A stretch of 32,188 nucleotides of DNA, from contig DIWB01000039.1 in NCBI GenBank assembly GCA_002428385.1, positions 1 to 32,188 on the forward strand, given 5' to 3'. The DNA comes from Bacteroidales bacterium UBA6117 (GTDB taxonomy: Bacteria > Bacteroidota > Bacteroidia > Bacteroidales > VadinHA17). Under the pieces are notes generated by a model, which was given only the letters and a program-made list of their open reading frames with translations, was not told where the DNA came from and did not search any database. Shown here piece by piece: positions 1 through 7,245 of the stretch. The position numbers were made by a program, and so were the translations under genes. Within the stretch, counting starts at the first letter, position 1, and each line of letters begins with the position of its first letter.

Positions 1-47
1 AATTGTGTTTTTAAACTGGACTCATATTTTAAAGGCCTGATGCTTGC

Positions 48-57
48 CTGCCGGCAG
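48..57. repeat. 10-bp perfect palindrome in the left-edge non-coding region
   Basis: The bases CTGCCGGCAG form a perfect palindrome in a GC-rich island within an AT-rich 217-base non-coding stretch. It resembles the core of short GC-rich palindromes that are interspersed in many Bacteroidota genomes, but only one copy was noticed here. The rest of positions 1-161 shows no gene or terminator that I can support. Confidence 0.3.
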
Positions 58-161
58 ACACTTAACCTACATTCATGAATATTATATACATACTCGTTTG
101 TGTATTCGATACATGTGGGTTTCATAAGGATTTTTCAATTGTTTGCGCCTTTGTTATTTAA

Positions 162-195
162 TTGTACCGGCAGTCCTGATTTCTTGTTATATTTG
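162..195 (+). promoter_or_regulatory. Bacteroidota-type promoter (TTG / TATATTTG)
   Basis: A perfect TAnnTTTG -7 box (TATATTTG) lies at 188-195, with a TTG at 162-164 as a possible -33 element (spacer 23 bases, at the long end of the range). Transcription would begin near 200, only about 18 bases before the ATG at 218. This makes the further-upstream start at 143 untenable if the promoter is real. Confidence 0.5.
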
Positions 196-217
196 TTACT
201 ACTTTATAAAGAATGAC

Positions 218-877
218 ATGAAGACAAAATCGGTTCTTATCGTATTAATGATAGTCTTTTCATCAGGGATTACATATTCGCAGGAAAAGATACGCGTTAC
301 AGGAGTAGTAACATCTTTCAAAACAATTCCTCTCAGGAATGTGTCCATACTTTCATCCAGGGCTGGCGACACGGCGACAACCGATTCGGCTGGTGTTTTT
401 TCAATTCAATGCATGAAAAAGGACGTTCTCCGGGTATCCGCGTCAGGCTTTATCCCCAGAAAACAAAAGATAAAGGGGGTGTCAGTCTGCAAGATTGATC
501 TTATTTACAGGGATGACCCTGCCAACTTCAACGAAGCAGTGAACAACGGACATATTGCTGAACGTGTTCTCAGGGATGCAATAACAACGGGTGAAGGCGC
601 CCGGGTCAAGGATTTCTCAAAATACAAATCAGTATATGAAGCCATTGCAGGTGAGATCTATAATGTCAGGGTTAATGGCAACATGATTGTGAACACCAAG
701 TTGAAGTCGTTCGACAGAACACCGGAGGTACTGCTGGTGGTTGACGACAAGATAGTTTCGGATATCTCCTACATCGACACCGAGTATATCCAGTCGATCG
801 AGTTCATTGATGACGTCGGAACAGCTCTGTACGGCTCGATGGGTGCAAACGGTGTCCTCAAGATCAAACTTAAATAA
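218..877 (+). CDS. secreted CarboxypepD_reg-like / TonB-plug domain protein without a barrel
   Basis: The 219-residue protein starts with a signal peptide (about residues 1-21, ending near a SQ junction). A CarboxypepD_reg-like beta-sandwich follows (about 24-97; pattern VTGVV..., TDSAGVFSI, GF). The C-terminal part (about 130-219) reads like a TonB-dependent-receptor plug: 'LLVVDDKIV', 'YIQSIEFIDDVGTALYG' and 'GANGVLKI'. The protein then stops, so the 22-strand barrel of SusC-like receptors (about 1000 residues) is absent. It is therefore a free-standing periplasmic or outer-membrane plug module, perhaps a partner or regulator of a receptor; the function is inferred. The start was chosen because the -7 box at 188-195 lies inside the longer reading frame beginning at 143, and because this start exposes the signal peptide. 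Plug-type identity is fairly sure, role unknown. Confidence 0.75.
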   Translation: MKTKSVLIVLMIVFSSGITYSQEKIRVTGVVTSFKTIPLRNVSILSSRAGDTATTDSAGVFSIQCMKKDVLRVSASGFIPRKQKIKGVSVCKIDLIYRDDPANFNEAVNNGHIAERVLRDAITTGEGARVKDFSKYKSVYEAIAGEIYNVRVNGNMIVNTKLKSFDRTPEVLLVVDDKIVSDISYIDTEYIQSIEFIDDVGTALYGSMGANGVLKIKLK

Positions 878-965
878 CCAGTGAAGGCCTTCCGTAGTTC
901 TTAATTCAGAGGTTATCTGTTTCGCCTCTCTGTCTTTTTATAATATTTCCCTTTTCATTAGAGTT

Positions 966-1358
966 ATGTGGCTAAATATGCCTGACAAGCCGGTGAAACC
1001 AGGAGACAGCTGGAACACTGCCGACTCATCAACCCTGAAAACCGCGACAATGACCCAGACCACGATCACCAACTCCATTAACAAACTGGAAGGAATTGAA
1101 ACCATTGACGGAGTTGAATGTGCCAAAATACTTAAGGATGGTACCGGAACATTTATCATGAGTCTTCAGACCCAGGGGATGGACATCAGCATCAGGGGTC
1201 CATTTACGAGAACTTCGGAATGTCTGGTTGCTGTAAAGGAAGGTCAACTTGTCAGTCAGACATCTTCAATGAAAGTTACCGGCAACCTCGATATTGCCTC
1301 AATGGGAATGACCATGCCCATCACGATTCAGATTAAGGATGGAACAACAATAAAATGA
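966..1358 (+). CDS. hypothetical protein, probably a 5'-truncated secreted-protein remnant
   Basis: The 130-residue product contains 'PDKPVKPGDSW', a motif that in Bacteroidota secreted proteins (DUF6263-like, recognition uncertain) normally follows a long N-terminal region, and then alternating hydrophobic/polar beta-strand sequence with 'IRGPFTRTSECLVAVKEGQLV'. It has no signal peptide or lipobox. The frame stays open upstream as far as 885 but offers no ATG there, and no ribosome site is seen. The region between 878 and 965 has no promoter-like box. The simplest reading is that the N-terminal half was lost and that this is a decaying fragment, although the remaining codons show no stops or frameshift. 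A genuine small cytosolic protein is less likely. Confidence 0.5.
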   Translation: MWLNMPDKPVKPGDSWNTADSSTLKTATMTQTTITNSINKLEGIETIDGVECAKILKDGTGTFIMSLQTQGMDISIRGPFTRTSECLVAVKEGQLVSQTSSMKVTGNLDIASMGMTMPITIQIKDGTTIK

Positions 1359-1421
1359 TAAGGTCAGAGCCCGAAATGAACAATTAAGCTTTGAGTACGT
1401 TTACTGTATAAATATTCATAA

Positions 1422-1964
1422 ATGAAAAGGACAGGTTTATTAACAATTTTATTATTATTGATTTCAATGGCACTTTTATCTCAGACCGGAAGCTTTTACG
1501 ATTTTAAGGTGAAAACCCTTGAAGGTGAAGACTTCGATCTTTCCTCCCTGAAGGGGAAAAAAGTCATGGTTGTAAATGTTGCTTCGAAATGCGGCTTCAC
1601 ACCTCAGTACAAGGATCTTGAAGAGATGCACAAAAAATATGAGGGAGAACTTGTAATCATCGGATTCCCTGCCAACAATTTCATGAACCAGGAACCAGGG
1701 TCGGCCTCTGAGATCAGGCAGTTCTGCAGTCAGAATTATGGTGTGACCTTCCCGCTGATGGAGAAAATATCGGTCAAGGGCAGGGATATGCATCCGCTTT
1801 ACCAGTGGCTCACCGAGAAGAAGAAGAACGGTGTGATGGATTCTGAAGTGAAATGGAATTTTCAGAAGTACCTTATTGATGAGAACGGTAAACTTGTGGA
1901 TGTCATGTATTCCAGGGAAAAGCCGGAGTCGGAGAAGTCCGCTAAGTGGCTCTCGTCAAGATAA
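1422..1964 (+). CDS. glutathione peroxidase family protein (exported, thioredoxin-type)
   Basis: The 180-residue protein reduces hydroperoxides, probably with thioredoxin as donor. An N-terminal hydrophobic segment (residues 1-21, ending LLSQT) suggests export. The peroxidatic cysteine is C57 in 'NVASKCGFTPQY', and W145-N146 in 'WNFQKYL' are two more members of the catalytic tetrad. The usual Gln of 'NQF' is replaced by Asn86 in 'PANNF', followed by QEPG. C102 lies where thioredoxin-dependent enzymes carry the resolving cysteine. Cysteine is used, not selenocysteine. The gene stands alone: it follows the truncated fragment and ends at a strong terminator. The assignment to the family is secure; reducing partner and location are inferred. 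Confidence 0.92.
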   Translation: MKRTGLLTILLLLISMALLSQTGSFYDFKVKTLEGEDFDLSSLKGKKVMVVNVASKCGFTPQYKDLEEMHKKYEGELVIIGFPANNFMNQEPGSASEIRQFCSQNYGVTFPLMEKISVKGRDMHPLYQWLTEKKKNGVMDSEVKWNFQKYLIDENGKLVDVMYSREKPESEKSAKWLSSR

Positions 1965-1995
1965 ACGATTTTTATTTTTTGATTGGGTTTACTTA

Positions 1996-2030
1996 AAAGC
2001 CGCATCGGGTTAAACTGATGCGGCTTTATT
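1996..2030 (+). terminator. rho-independent terminator after the peroxidase gene
   Basis: An 11-bp perfect stem (AAAGCCGCATC at 1996-2006 with GATGCGGCTTT at 2017-2027) surrounds a 10-base loop and is followed by TTATTATT. The A/T ends of the stem let it work on both strands, so it could also end the convergent minus-strand operon whose last gene stops at 2075. Confidence 0.85.
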
Positions 2031-2074
2031 ATTATGAGGCAAAGGGCTCAGAGCGGGGGGGCGCAGGAGGTAAA

Positions 2075-2599
2075 TTAAAGAATGCAGGGGATGAACATTT
2101 TTGTTTCCCTTATATAATCCCTGTATTGCTGGCCGAATTTTTCAATCATTTCCTTTTCTTCGGTTCTGGCGGTGAACCATAGTGCAACAAGGTTTACCAT
2201 ACCTGTTGCAATGGAGGGGAGGGATAGATTTTTCATCATGATGCCTGTCCCAAGAAGAAGAAGAGAAAAATACAGAGGATGCCTTATGAGTCCAAAAATT
2301 CCGGCTTTTACGATTACAGTTGTATTCTCAAAATTTCCGACCGCATGGCCTTTTCCCTTAAGGGTAAAATATCCGGCCAGTCCTGACCAGGCTGAAAGAA
2401 TAAGCAGAATCCATGAAATCAGCTGGTTCCATGAAAAAGGGTCGGAGAACCAGTACTTTATGTTCAGGAGAAGAAGAATGAAAATACTTTCAAAGGCAAA
2501 GAAGCGCGGGATCCCGTGATATCGTTTCTGCCTGATGGAATAATACCATGAAAAGATTATTATAACAACGCTGCCTGAGATGAGTGCCGGAATATTCAC
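2075..2599 (-). CDS. isoprenylcysteine carboxyl methyltransferase-family membrane protein
   Basis: The 174-residue integral membrane protein has about five hydrophobic segments and the family's C-terminal signature: 'GIFGLIRHPLYFSLLLLGTG' followed by an amphipathic stretch 'EEKEMIEKFGQQYRDYIRETKMFIP'. The RHP motif and the EE/Y residues line the S-adenosylmethionine pocket in this family (ICMT/PEMT, DUF1295-like). The methyl acceptor in bacteria is generally unknown, with lipid or small molecules likely. Its start lies 8 bases after the ppk1 stop, so it is the last gene of the pfk-sixA-ppk1 operon, but nothing in the sequence ties it to polyphosphate. Family confident, substrate unknown. Confidence 0.8.
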   Translation of the reverse strand: MNIPALISGSVVIIIFSWYYSIRQKRYHGIPRFFAFESIFILLLLNIKYWFSDPFSWNQLISWILLILSAWSGLAGYFTLKGKGHAVGNFENTTVIVKAGIFGLIRHPLYFSLLLLGTGIMMKNLSLPSIATGMVNLVALWFTARTEEKEMIEKFGQQYRDYIRETKMFIPCIL

Positions 2600-2607
2600 T
2601 GGTTACA

Positions 2608-4668
2608 TTATTTTTCGGGACATTTGCCGCTTGTTTTCATCACATAGCTGTAAACCTCCACCTGGGAGCGGACAGGTTTGCTTCCGGTCTTTACCAGCTT
2701 ATTTGACAGAGCCGGATCCAGTTTCCTGGCCTTTACATTGTCAGACCACTGGATCTCGAAAATCTCCTTAAGTTCGTTTTTCAGAGTCTTGTCGTACACG
2801 GGGCAGGTTACCTCGATCCTGTGCTCTATGTTCCTTGTCATCAGGTCGGCCGAGGAAATAAAGCACTCCTCATCACCATCGTTGCAGAAAATCATAAACC
2901 GGCTGTGTTCAAGCAGGCGGTCGACGATGCCTATTGCCTTTATTTTGTCACTCAGGTTCCGCATACCGGTTACCATTGAAAACATTCCTCTCACAATCAG
3001 TCTCACGGTGACACCCGCCTGACTTGCTTCGTAGAGCTGGTTAATGATCTCAGGATCAGTCAGGTTGTTTAGTTTAAGGTAAATAAAGGCTTTCTTTCCT
3101 GCTGCCGCGTTCTTGATTTCATTTTCAATCAGCTGCGATATCCTGTTTCTAAGGAAGAAGGGGGATAGGATTAAGTGGTAATAATTGTCTTTTCTGTAGT
3201 TGACATTAAAAAAATTGAATGCTTTAAAGACATCGTTTGTGATTTTCTTGTCGGTTGTAAGCAGCAGGTGATCGGTGTAGACCCTTGCAGTGTCCTCGTT
3301 GAAATTCCCGGTTCCGATAGCCGCATACCTGTGAAGTATTTCATCCTTTGACCGGGTGATAAGACAGAGTTTTGCATGTACCTTCAGTCCGGGTACCCCG
3401 TATATCACTTTAACTCCTTCTTCCATGAGCTTGTTTCCCCAGAGAATGTTGGCTTCCTCATCGAACCTTGCCTGCAGTTCCACGATTGTAGTTACTTTCT
3501 TGCCGTTTCTGGCTGCATTGAGCAGGGCATTGATCACGCTTGAATTCCTTGCCAGCCTGTAGAGAGTTATCTGAATGGAGGTCACATACGGATCGATGGA
3601 TGCCTCTCTGAGCAGATCGATAAAGTGATCAAAGGGATGATAGGGGAAGAAAAGCATAATATCCTTTTTGTTAATGGCCGAAAGAATGCTTTTTCCGGGA
3701 ATTATGTCCTTATGATGGATGTGCCTGAACGGTTCGTAGTAGAACTTTTTCTTGCCGAACTGGGGGAATCTCATGAAATCCTTGAAGTTGTGATATCTGT
3801 CGCCCGGTATAAGTGCATCGTCGGCCCCGAAATTCAGGAGTTTGGTGAGCATTTTCAGCATATCTCCGGGCATCTCCCTGTCGTAAATGAACCTTACGGG
3901 GTTTCCGTGCTTCCTCTGCTGAATGCTTCGGGATATCTTCTCAATGTAGCTTTCGGAGATATCGTCGGTCAGTTCAAGTTCCGCATCTCGTGTCAGTTTT
4001 ATTGTATAAGCCCTTATCTCATCAAAATCAAAGATGAAGAAAATGTCCTTCAGACCAAATCTGATAATATCCTCAAGGAATATCAGGTACCTGTTTTCAT
4101 CCTTTTCCGGAAGGACGACCAGCCTTGGAAGTACGTCGGTGGGAACTTCAAGAAGCGCGAATTTTTTCTTTTCGACATTTTTCTTCGACAGTGAAATTGC
4201 CAGGTAAATTGCATCATCGGTCAGGTTGGGCAAATCGCTGTCCTTATCAAATAAAAAGGGCATCAGCCTGTTGCGGACTTCCTTCAGAAAGTAATTCTTA
4301 ACAAAATCGGACTGTTCGGGGTTGAGTTCCTTTTCGTTTATAATATGGATATTATGTCTGGCAAGTTCCTGGATTAAGCCCGTATAAGCTTTTTCAAATC
4401 GTGCGTTCTGTTCAAGCACTATTTCATTCACTTTTTTGAGTGTGGCCTTAGGGCTGTATCCCAGAACATTAAATGATTTTGAGCCAAGCTGGGTCAGTCT
4501 TCTTAAGGTGGCTACCCTTACCCTGAAGTACTCATCAAGGTTATTTGAATAAATTCCGAGGAACCTGAATCTTTCGAGCAAAGGTACATCCTTGTTCTCT
4601 GCTTCCTGAAGCACCCTCTCGTTGAAGGAGAGCCAGCTTATTTCCTTTGGGATGTATGTCTTGTTCAT
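2608..4668 (-). CDS. ppk1: polyphosphate kinase 1
   Basis: The enzyme reversibly polymerises the gamma-phosphate of ATP into inorganic polyphosphate at the membrane/cytosol interface. The 686-residue length is typical. The N domain begins with 'EISWLSFNERVLQEA' and 'NNLDEYFRVRVATLRR'. The autophosphorylated histidine is H431 in 'GLKVHAKLCLITR' (equivalent to E. coli H435), and the second conserved histidine is H588 in 'LLEHSR'. 'ISSADLMTRNIEHRIEV' closes the active site. It overlaps the preceding sixA-like gene by 4 bases (ATGA type) and is followed after 8 bases by the methyltransferase gene, which indicates translational coupling in one operon. A CHAD-domain protein, a fold that binds polyphosphate, is encoded just beyond the operon on the other strand. 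Confidence 0.97.
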   Translation of the reverse strand: MNKTYIPKEISWLSFNERVLQEAENKDVPLLERFRFLGIYSNNLDEYFRVRVATLRRLTQLGSKSFNVLGYSPKATLKKVNEIVLEQNARFEKAYTGLIQELARHNIHIINEKELNPEQSDFVKNYFLKEVRNRLMPFLFDKDSDLPNLTDDAIYLAISLSKKNVEKKKFALLEVPTDVLPRLVVLPEKDENRYLIFLEDIIRFGLKDIFFIFDFDEIRAYTIKLTRDAELELTDDISESYIEKISRSIQQRKHGNPVRFIYDREMPGDMLKMLTKLLNFGADDALIPGDRYHNFKDFMRFPQFGKKKFYYEPFRHIHHKDIIPGKSILSAINKKDIMLFFPYHPFDHFIDLLREASIDPYVTSIQITLYRLARNSSVINALLNAARNGKKVTTIVELQARFDEEANILWGNKLMEEGVKVIYGVPGLKVHAKLCLITRSKDEILHRYAAIGTGNFNEDTARVYTDHLLLTTDKKITNDVFKAFNFFNVNYRKDNYYHLILSPFFLRNRISQLIENEIKNAAAGKKAFIYLKLNNLTDPEIINQLYEASQAGVTVRLIVRGMFSMVTGMRNLSDKIKAIGIVDRLLEHSRFMIFCNDGDEECFISSADLMTRNIEHRIEVTCPVYDKTLKNELKEIFEIQWSDNVKARKLDPALSNKLVKTGSKPVRSQVEVYSYVMKTSGKCPEK

Positions 4669-5162
4669 ATAATTGCATCAGGTTTCAGGAAATACTCGAT
4701 CGATCCCTTCCCGCGGCTTATATCCTTCCATGTATCGGTAAGGAATGACAGGCATACAATTCCGCTCTTGGGGAGGACGTCGCAACCAGTCACTGAAAGG
4801 AGGTTGGGGATTTCAGTAAACGAAGGATTGTGGCCGAAGAATATAACTGTATCTGTTTTTTCATCAAGTTCTCCTGTTATCAGGGAAAATGATTTTAATG
4901 AAGCAGGAGAATATAGACTTTCCTTCAGAATGATCTTTTCCGGATCATATCCTAGAACCCTGGCGAAGATTGCGGCAGTCTCGTAAGCCCTGAATGCCGG
5001 ACTTGAGACCATTACGGCAGGATTTTTCTCCTTCTTCTTCAGGACACGTGCCATTTTTTCTGAAACTGTCTTTCCCTTGTCTGTCAGGGATCTCAGGTAA
5101 TCATCATTTGATCCTGTGTGTTCTTCAGCCTTGCCATGGCGGACGAAAATCATTCTCTTCAT
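4665..5162 (-). CDS. SixA-like phosphohistidine phosphatase (histidine phosphatase superfamily)
   Basis: The 165-residue cytosolic protein carries the RHG signature near its N terminus (R8-H9-G10 in 'FVRHGKAE'), an arginine in 'SSPAFRAYETA' (R58), and the second catalytic histidine H111 in 'FFGHNPSF'. This is the minimal one-domain layout of SixA, which removes phosphate from phosphohistidine proteins. Coupling to ppk1 by a 4-base overlap is suggestive because PPK1 itself works through phosphohistidines, but this is an inference. It follows pfk by 39 bases in the same operon. An alternative role is a small-molecule phosphatase. Confidence 0.85.
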   Translation of the reverse strand: MKRMIFVRHGKAEEHTGSNDDYLRSLTDKGKTVSEKMARVLKKKEKNPAVMVSSPAFRAYETAAIFARVLGYDPEKIILKESLYSPASLKSFSLITGELDEKTDTVIFFGHNPSFTEIPNLLSVTGCDVLPKSGIVCLSFLTDTWKDISRGKGSIEYFLKPDAII

Positions 5163-5201
5163 ACAGGTTGAGTTTAATATTCAGAAACCTTTTTTATGGA
5201 G

Positions 5202-6242
5202 TCATTCCCCGAAGCTGGTTCCCATATTCTTTGCCTTCACCACCATTCCGTTTTCGGGATTTACCAGGTTGATTTTCCCTGCGACTTCCGCGAGGGGAAC
5301 CGACGTGATGTCATTTTCCCTGAGGGCGACCATTCTTCCGTATTCGCGTTTTGCAATCAGATCGGCGGCAGCTGATCCGTATCGTGTTGCAAGAACACGG
5401 TCCATCGGTGAGGGGCTGCCACCTCTCTGGACATATCCAAGAACCGTTTCCCTGGTTTCAAGTCCGGTCAGTTCGCTTATCCTTCTGCTCAGATAATGTG
5501 CCGCTGATTCCTCTTTCACCGGGATCTTTATACCCTCGGCAACCACTATGATCGAGTATGGCTTGTTATCCCTCAGCCTGTTCATCAGGTATTCAGCGAT
5601 TTTCTCTTCATTATATTTTAACTCGGGTATCAGAATCACATCGCCTCCGCCGGCAATGCCCGAATAGAGGGCTATCCAGCCTGCATTATGTCCCATTACC
5701 TCGATGATCATTATTCTCTTGTGGGAGTTGGCAGTGGAATGGAGCCTGTCGATGGCTTCAGTTGCTATGTTAACAGCTGAATCGAATCCGAATGACTGAT
5801 CGGTGCCGAATACATCATTATCGATGGTTTTTGGAATTCCGATAATATTCAGACCTTCCTGGGAGAGCAGGTGGGCAGTTTTGAGAGTGCCGTTGCCGCC
5901 GATGCAAACCAGGCAGTCAAGTCCCATCTGTTCATAGTGCTCTTTTATCAGAGCCGGTTTTCTGAGGTCGTTTTTGTTTTTGCCATCGCTCTTGAAAGGC
6001 TTTTCCCTGGAGGTTCCCAGTATTGTTCCTCCCATAGTCAGTATACCGGAAAGGTCCTTCTCAGTCAGTTCCCGGTATTCCTTGTTTATAAGTCCGGTAT
6101 ATCCGTCGCTGATACCGATCACCCTCATATCGTATTTTACAATGGCTGTTTTCCCGACTCCGCGTATTGCAGCATTCAGGCCGGGACAGTCGCCTCCCGC
6201 GGTAAGTATCCCGATTTTTTGTCCGTTACTTATTTTACCCAT
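5202..6242 (-). CDS. 6-phosphofructokinase family protein (atypical phosphoryl-donor signature)
   Basis: The 346-residue enzyme phosphorylates fructose-6-phosphate in glycolysis. The nucleotide loop 'GILTAGGDCPGLNAAIR' (11-27) and the catalytic 'PKTIDND' (137-143; base D141, matching E. coli D127) are clear. The donor-site motif reads GGNG (115-118) where E. coli has GGDG, and the residue before T in PKTIDND is lysine (K138, E. coli position 124 is Gly). A glycine at '104' with a lysine at '124' is seen in atypical and mixed-substrate PFKs, so ATP versus PPi use cannot be decided by eye. 'VMGHNAGW' replaces the common 'MGR'. It is the first gene of the pfk-sixA-ppk1-ICMT operon, divergent from the CHAD gene. 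Confidence 0.9.
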   Translation of the reverse strand: MGKISNGQKIGILTAGGDCPGLNAAIRGVGKTAIVKYDMRVIGISDGYTGLINKEYRELTEKDLSGILTMGGTILGTSREKPFKSDGKNKNDLRKPALIKEHYEQMGLDCLVCIGGNGTLKTAHLLSQEGLNIIGIPKTIDNDVFGTDQSFGFDSAVNIATEAIDRLHSTANSHKRIMIIEVMGHNAGWIALYSGIAGGGDVILIPELKYNEEKIAEYLMNRLRDNKPYSIIVVAEGIKIPVKEESAAHYLSRRISELTGLETRETVLGYVQRGGSPSPMDRVLATRYGSAAADLIAKREYGRMVALRENDITSVPLAEVAGKINLVNPENGMVVKAKNMGTSFGE

Positions 6243-6261
6243 TTGAAAAAATTGCGATCAG

Positions 6262-6269
6262 CAAATTTA
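6262..6269 (-). promoter_or_regulatory. candidate -7 box of the pfk-sixA-ppk1 operon
   Basis: On the minus strand the bases read TAAATTTG, a perfect TAnnTTTG. A transcript would begin about 12-15 bases before the pfk ATG at 6242. No convincing TTG -33 element lies 17-23 bases upstream, so support rests on the -7 box and its position only. Confidence 0.35.
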
Positions 6270-6311
6270 ATCCTTTTTGCGTGACGGCACTATAAAATGA
6301 TCAGTCAACAT

Positions 6312-6336
6312 GGTTATTGGCAATCCGGTTATTGGC
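6312..6336. repeat. two direct 10-bp repeats between pfk and the CHAD gene
   Basis: GGTTATTGGC occurs at 6312-6321 and again at 6327-6336, a 15-base period. The repeats lie in the 130-base divergent intergenic region, upstream of both genes. The second copy contains the TTG at 6332-6334 that could be a -33 element for the CHAD gene (with TAACTTTA at 6355-6362 as an imperfect -7 box). They may be binding sites for a regulator; this is inferred from position only. Confidence 0.4.
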
Positions 6337-6372
6337 TTTATTGTCCTAAAAACATAACTTTAGCCGGCTTAT

Positions 6373-7245
6373 ATGCTATTAATGATTCCATCAGCTGACG
6401 GTCATATTGCAACAACCGATTTCAAGCCTGTCCTTTGCGGCTATATCAGCCAAGCCCAGTCGATGATTCACCAGGGAAGGCTCCCTGGCCAGAAGGTTGT
6501 TCATGATGTCAGGGTGCTGATGAAACAGGCAAGGGCTGCAATAAAGCTTCTCAGGAGCAGCATTGATGAGGACTCGTTCCAAAGAGAATACGATGCATTC
6601 CGGGAAACAGGCAGGATAATGAGTACATGGCGTGAATCGGCGGTGCACCGGAAGCTGCTCAGGGACTTCAGAAAGAGGCATCCTGCACTGTTTACCCGCG
6701 TGAAGGATGAAAATGTAATCAGGCAGCTGCTTGAAATCCATGATGATCCGGCTTCTTCGGCTGACAGGATCAGGGAAGATCTTCTGAAGATCAAGGATAT
6801 ACTTCACCGTTCGTCGTCAAGGCTCAGGTTTCTGAATTTGAAAGTTCCTGATCCGCGCCTTCTTATGGAAGAACTGGAACGAACGTTCAGTCTGGTTTCA
6901 GATTGTTACCTGAATGCCCGGCATAATCCGAAGGATGTGAATATTCACGAGTTCAGGAAGAAAACAAAGGATTTACTCTATCAATTGTTCTTTTTCAGGT
7001 CTCTGAATCCCAAGGCAGTCAGGAGCCTCGAAAAAAGGCTGGATCAGCTTGCCCAGGATCTTGGGAAATACAATGACTATGCAGTTCTGCTCAGAACACT
7101 TGACTACAAATACCAGACTGATGCAAATAACCATGCGCTTGATGAATTTGCAGTTATTGTCAGGCAGGAACAGGACAAGTATCTCACGCGGATATGGCCG
7201 GCGGCATACAGGATTTTCAGGCCGGGGAAAGGGCTTCTGGTATGA
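6373..7245 (+). CDS. CHAD-domain protein (polyphosphate-associated)
   Basis: The 290-residue all-helical protein contains the two copies of the CHAD repeat. Copy one has 'VVHDVRVLMKQARAAIKLL' (H44, R47, K51), copy two 'NIHEFRKKTKDLLYQLFFF' (H192, R195, K196) and 'LGKYNDYAVL'. CHAD domains bind inorganic polyphosphate through these basic and histidine residues and can target granules (established for the family). The ppk1 gene 1.7 kb away on the opposite strand supports that role here. No CYTH (triphosphatase) domain is attached. Its TGA stop overlaps the ATG of the next gene (ATGA at 7242-7245), so it is translationally coupled to the RACo-like gene. An alternative start at 6382 is possible and would cost three residues. 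Confidence 0.85.
   Translation: MLLMIPSADGHIATTDFKPVLCGYISQAQSMIHQGRLPGQKVVHDVRVLMKQARAAIKLLRSSIDEDSFQREYDAFRETGRIMSTWRESAVHRKLLRDFRKRHPALFTRVKDENVIRQLLEIHDDPASSADRIREDLLKIKDILHRSSSRLRFLNLKVPDPRLLMEELERTFSLVSDCYLNARHNPKDVNIHEFRKKTKDLLYQLFFFRSLNPKAVRSLEKRLDQLAQDLGKYNDYAVLLRTLDYKYQTDANNHALDEFAVIVRQEQDKYLTRIWPAAYRIFRPGKGLLV

Noticed and set aside
143..217. A longer start (143) for the plug-domain protein
   Set aside because: The -7 promoter box at 188-195 lies inside this stretch, and the ATG at 218 exposes a normal signal peptide.
3625..4194. A 189-residue plus-strand open frame
   Set aside because: It is antisense to ppk1, which has full-length family motifs; no start context or motif was seen.
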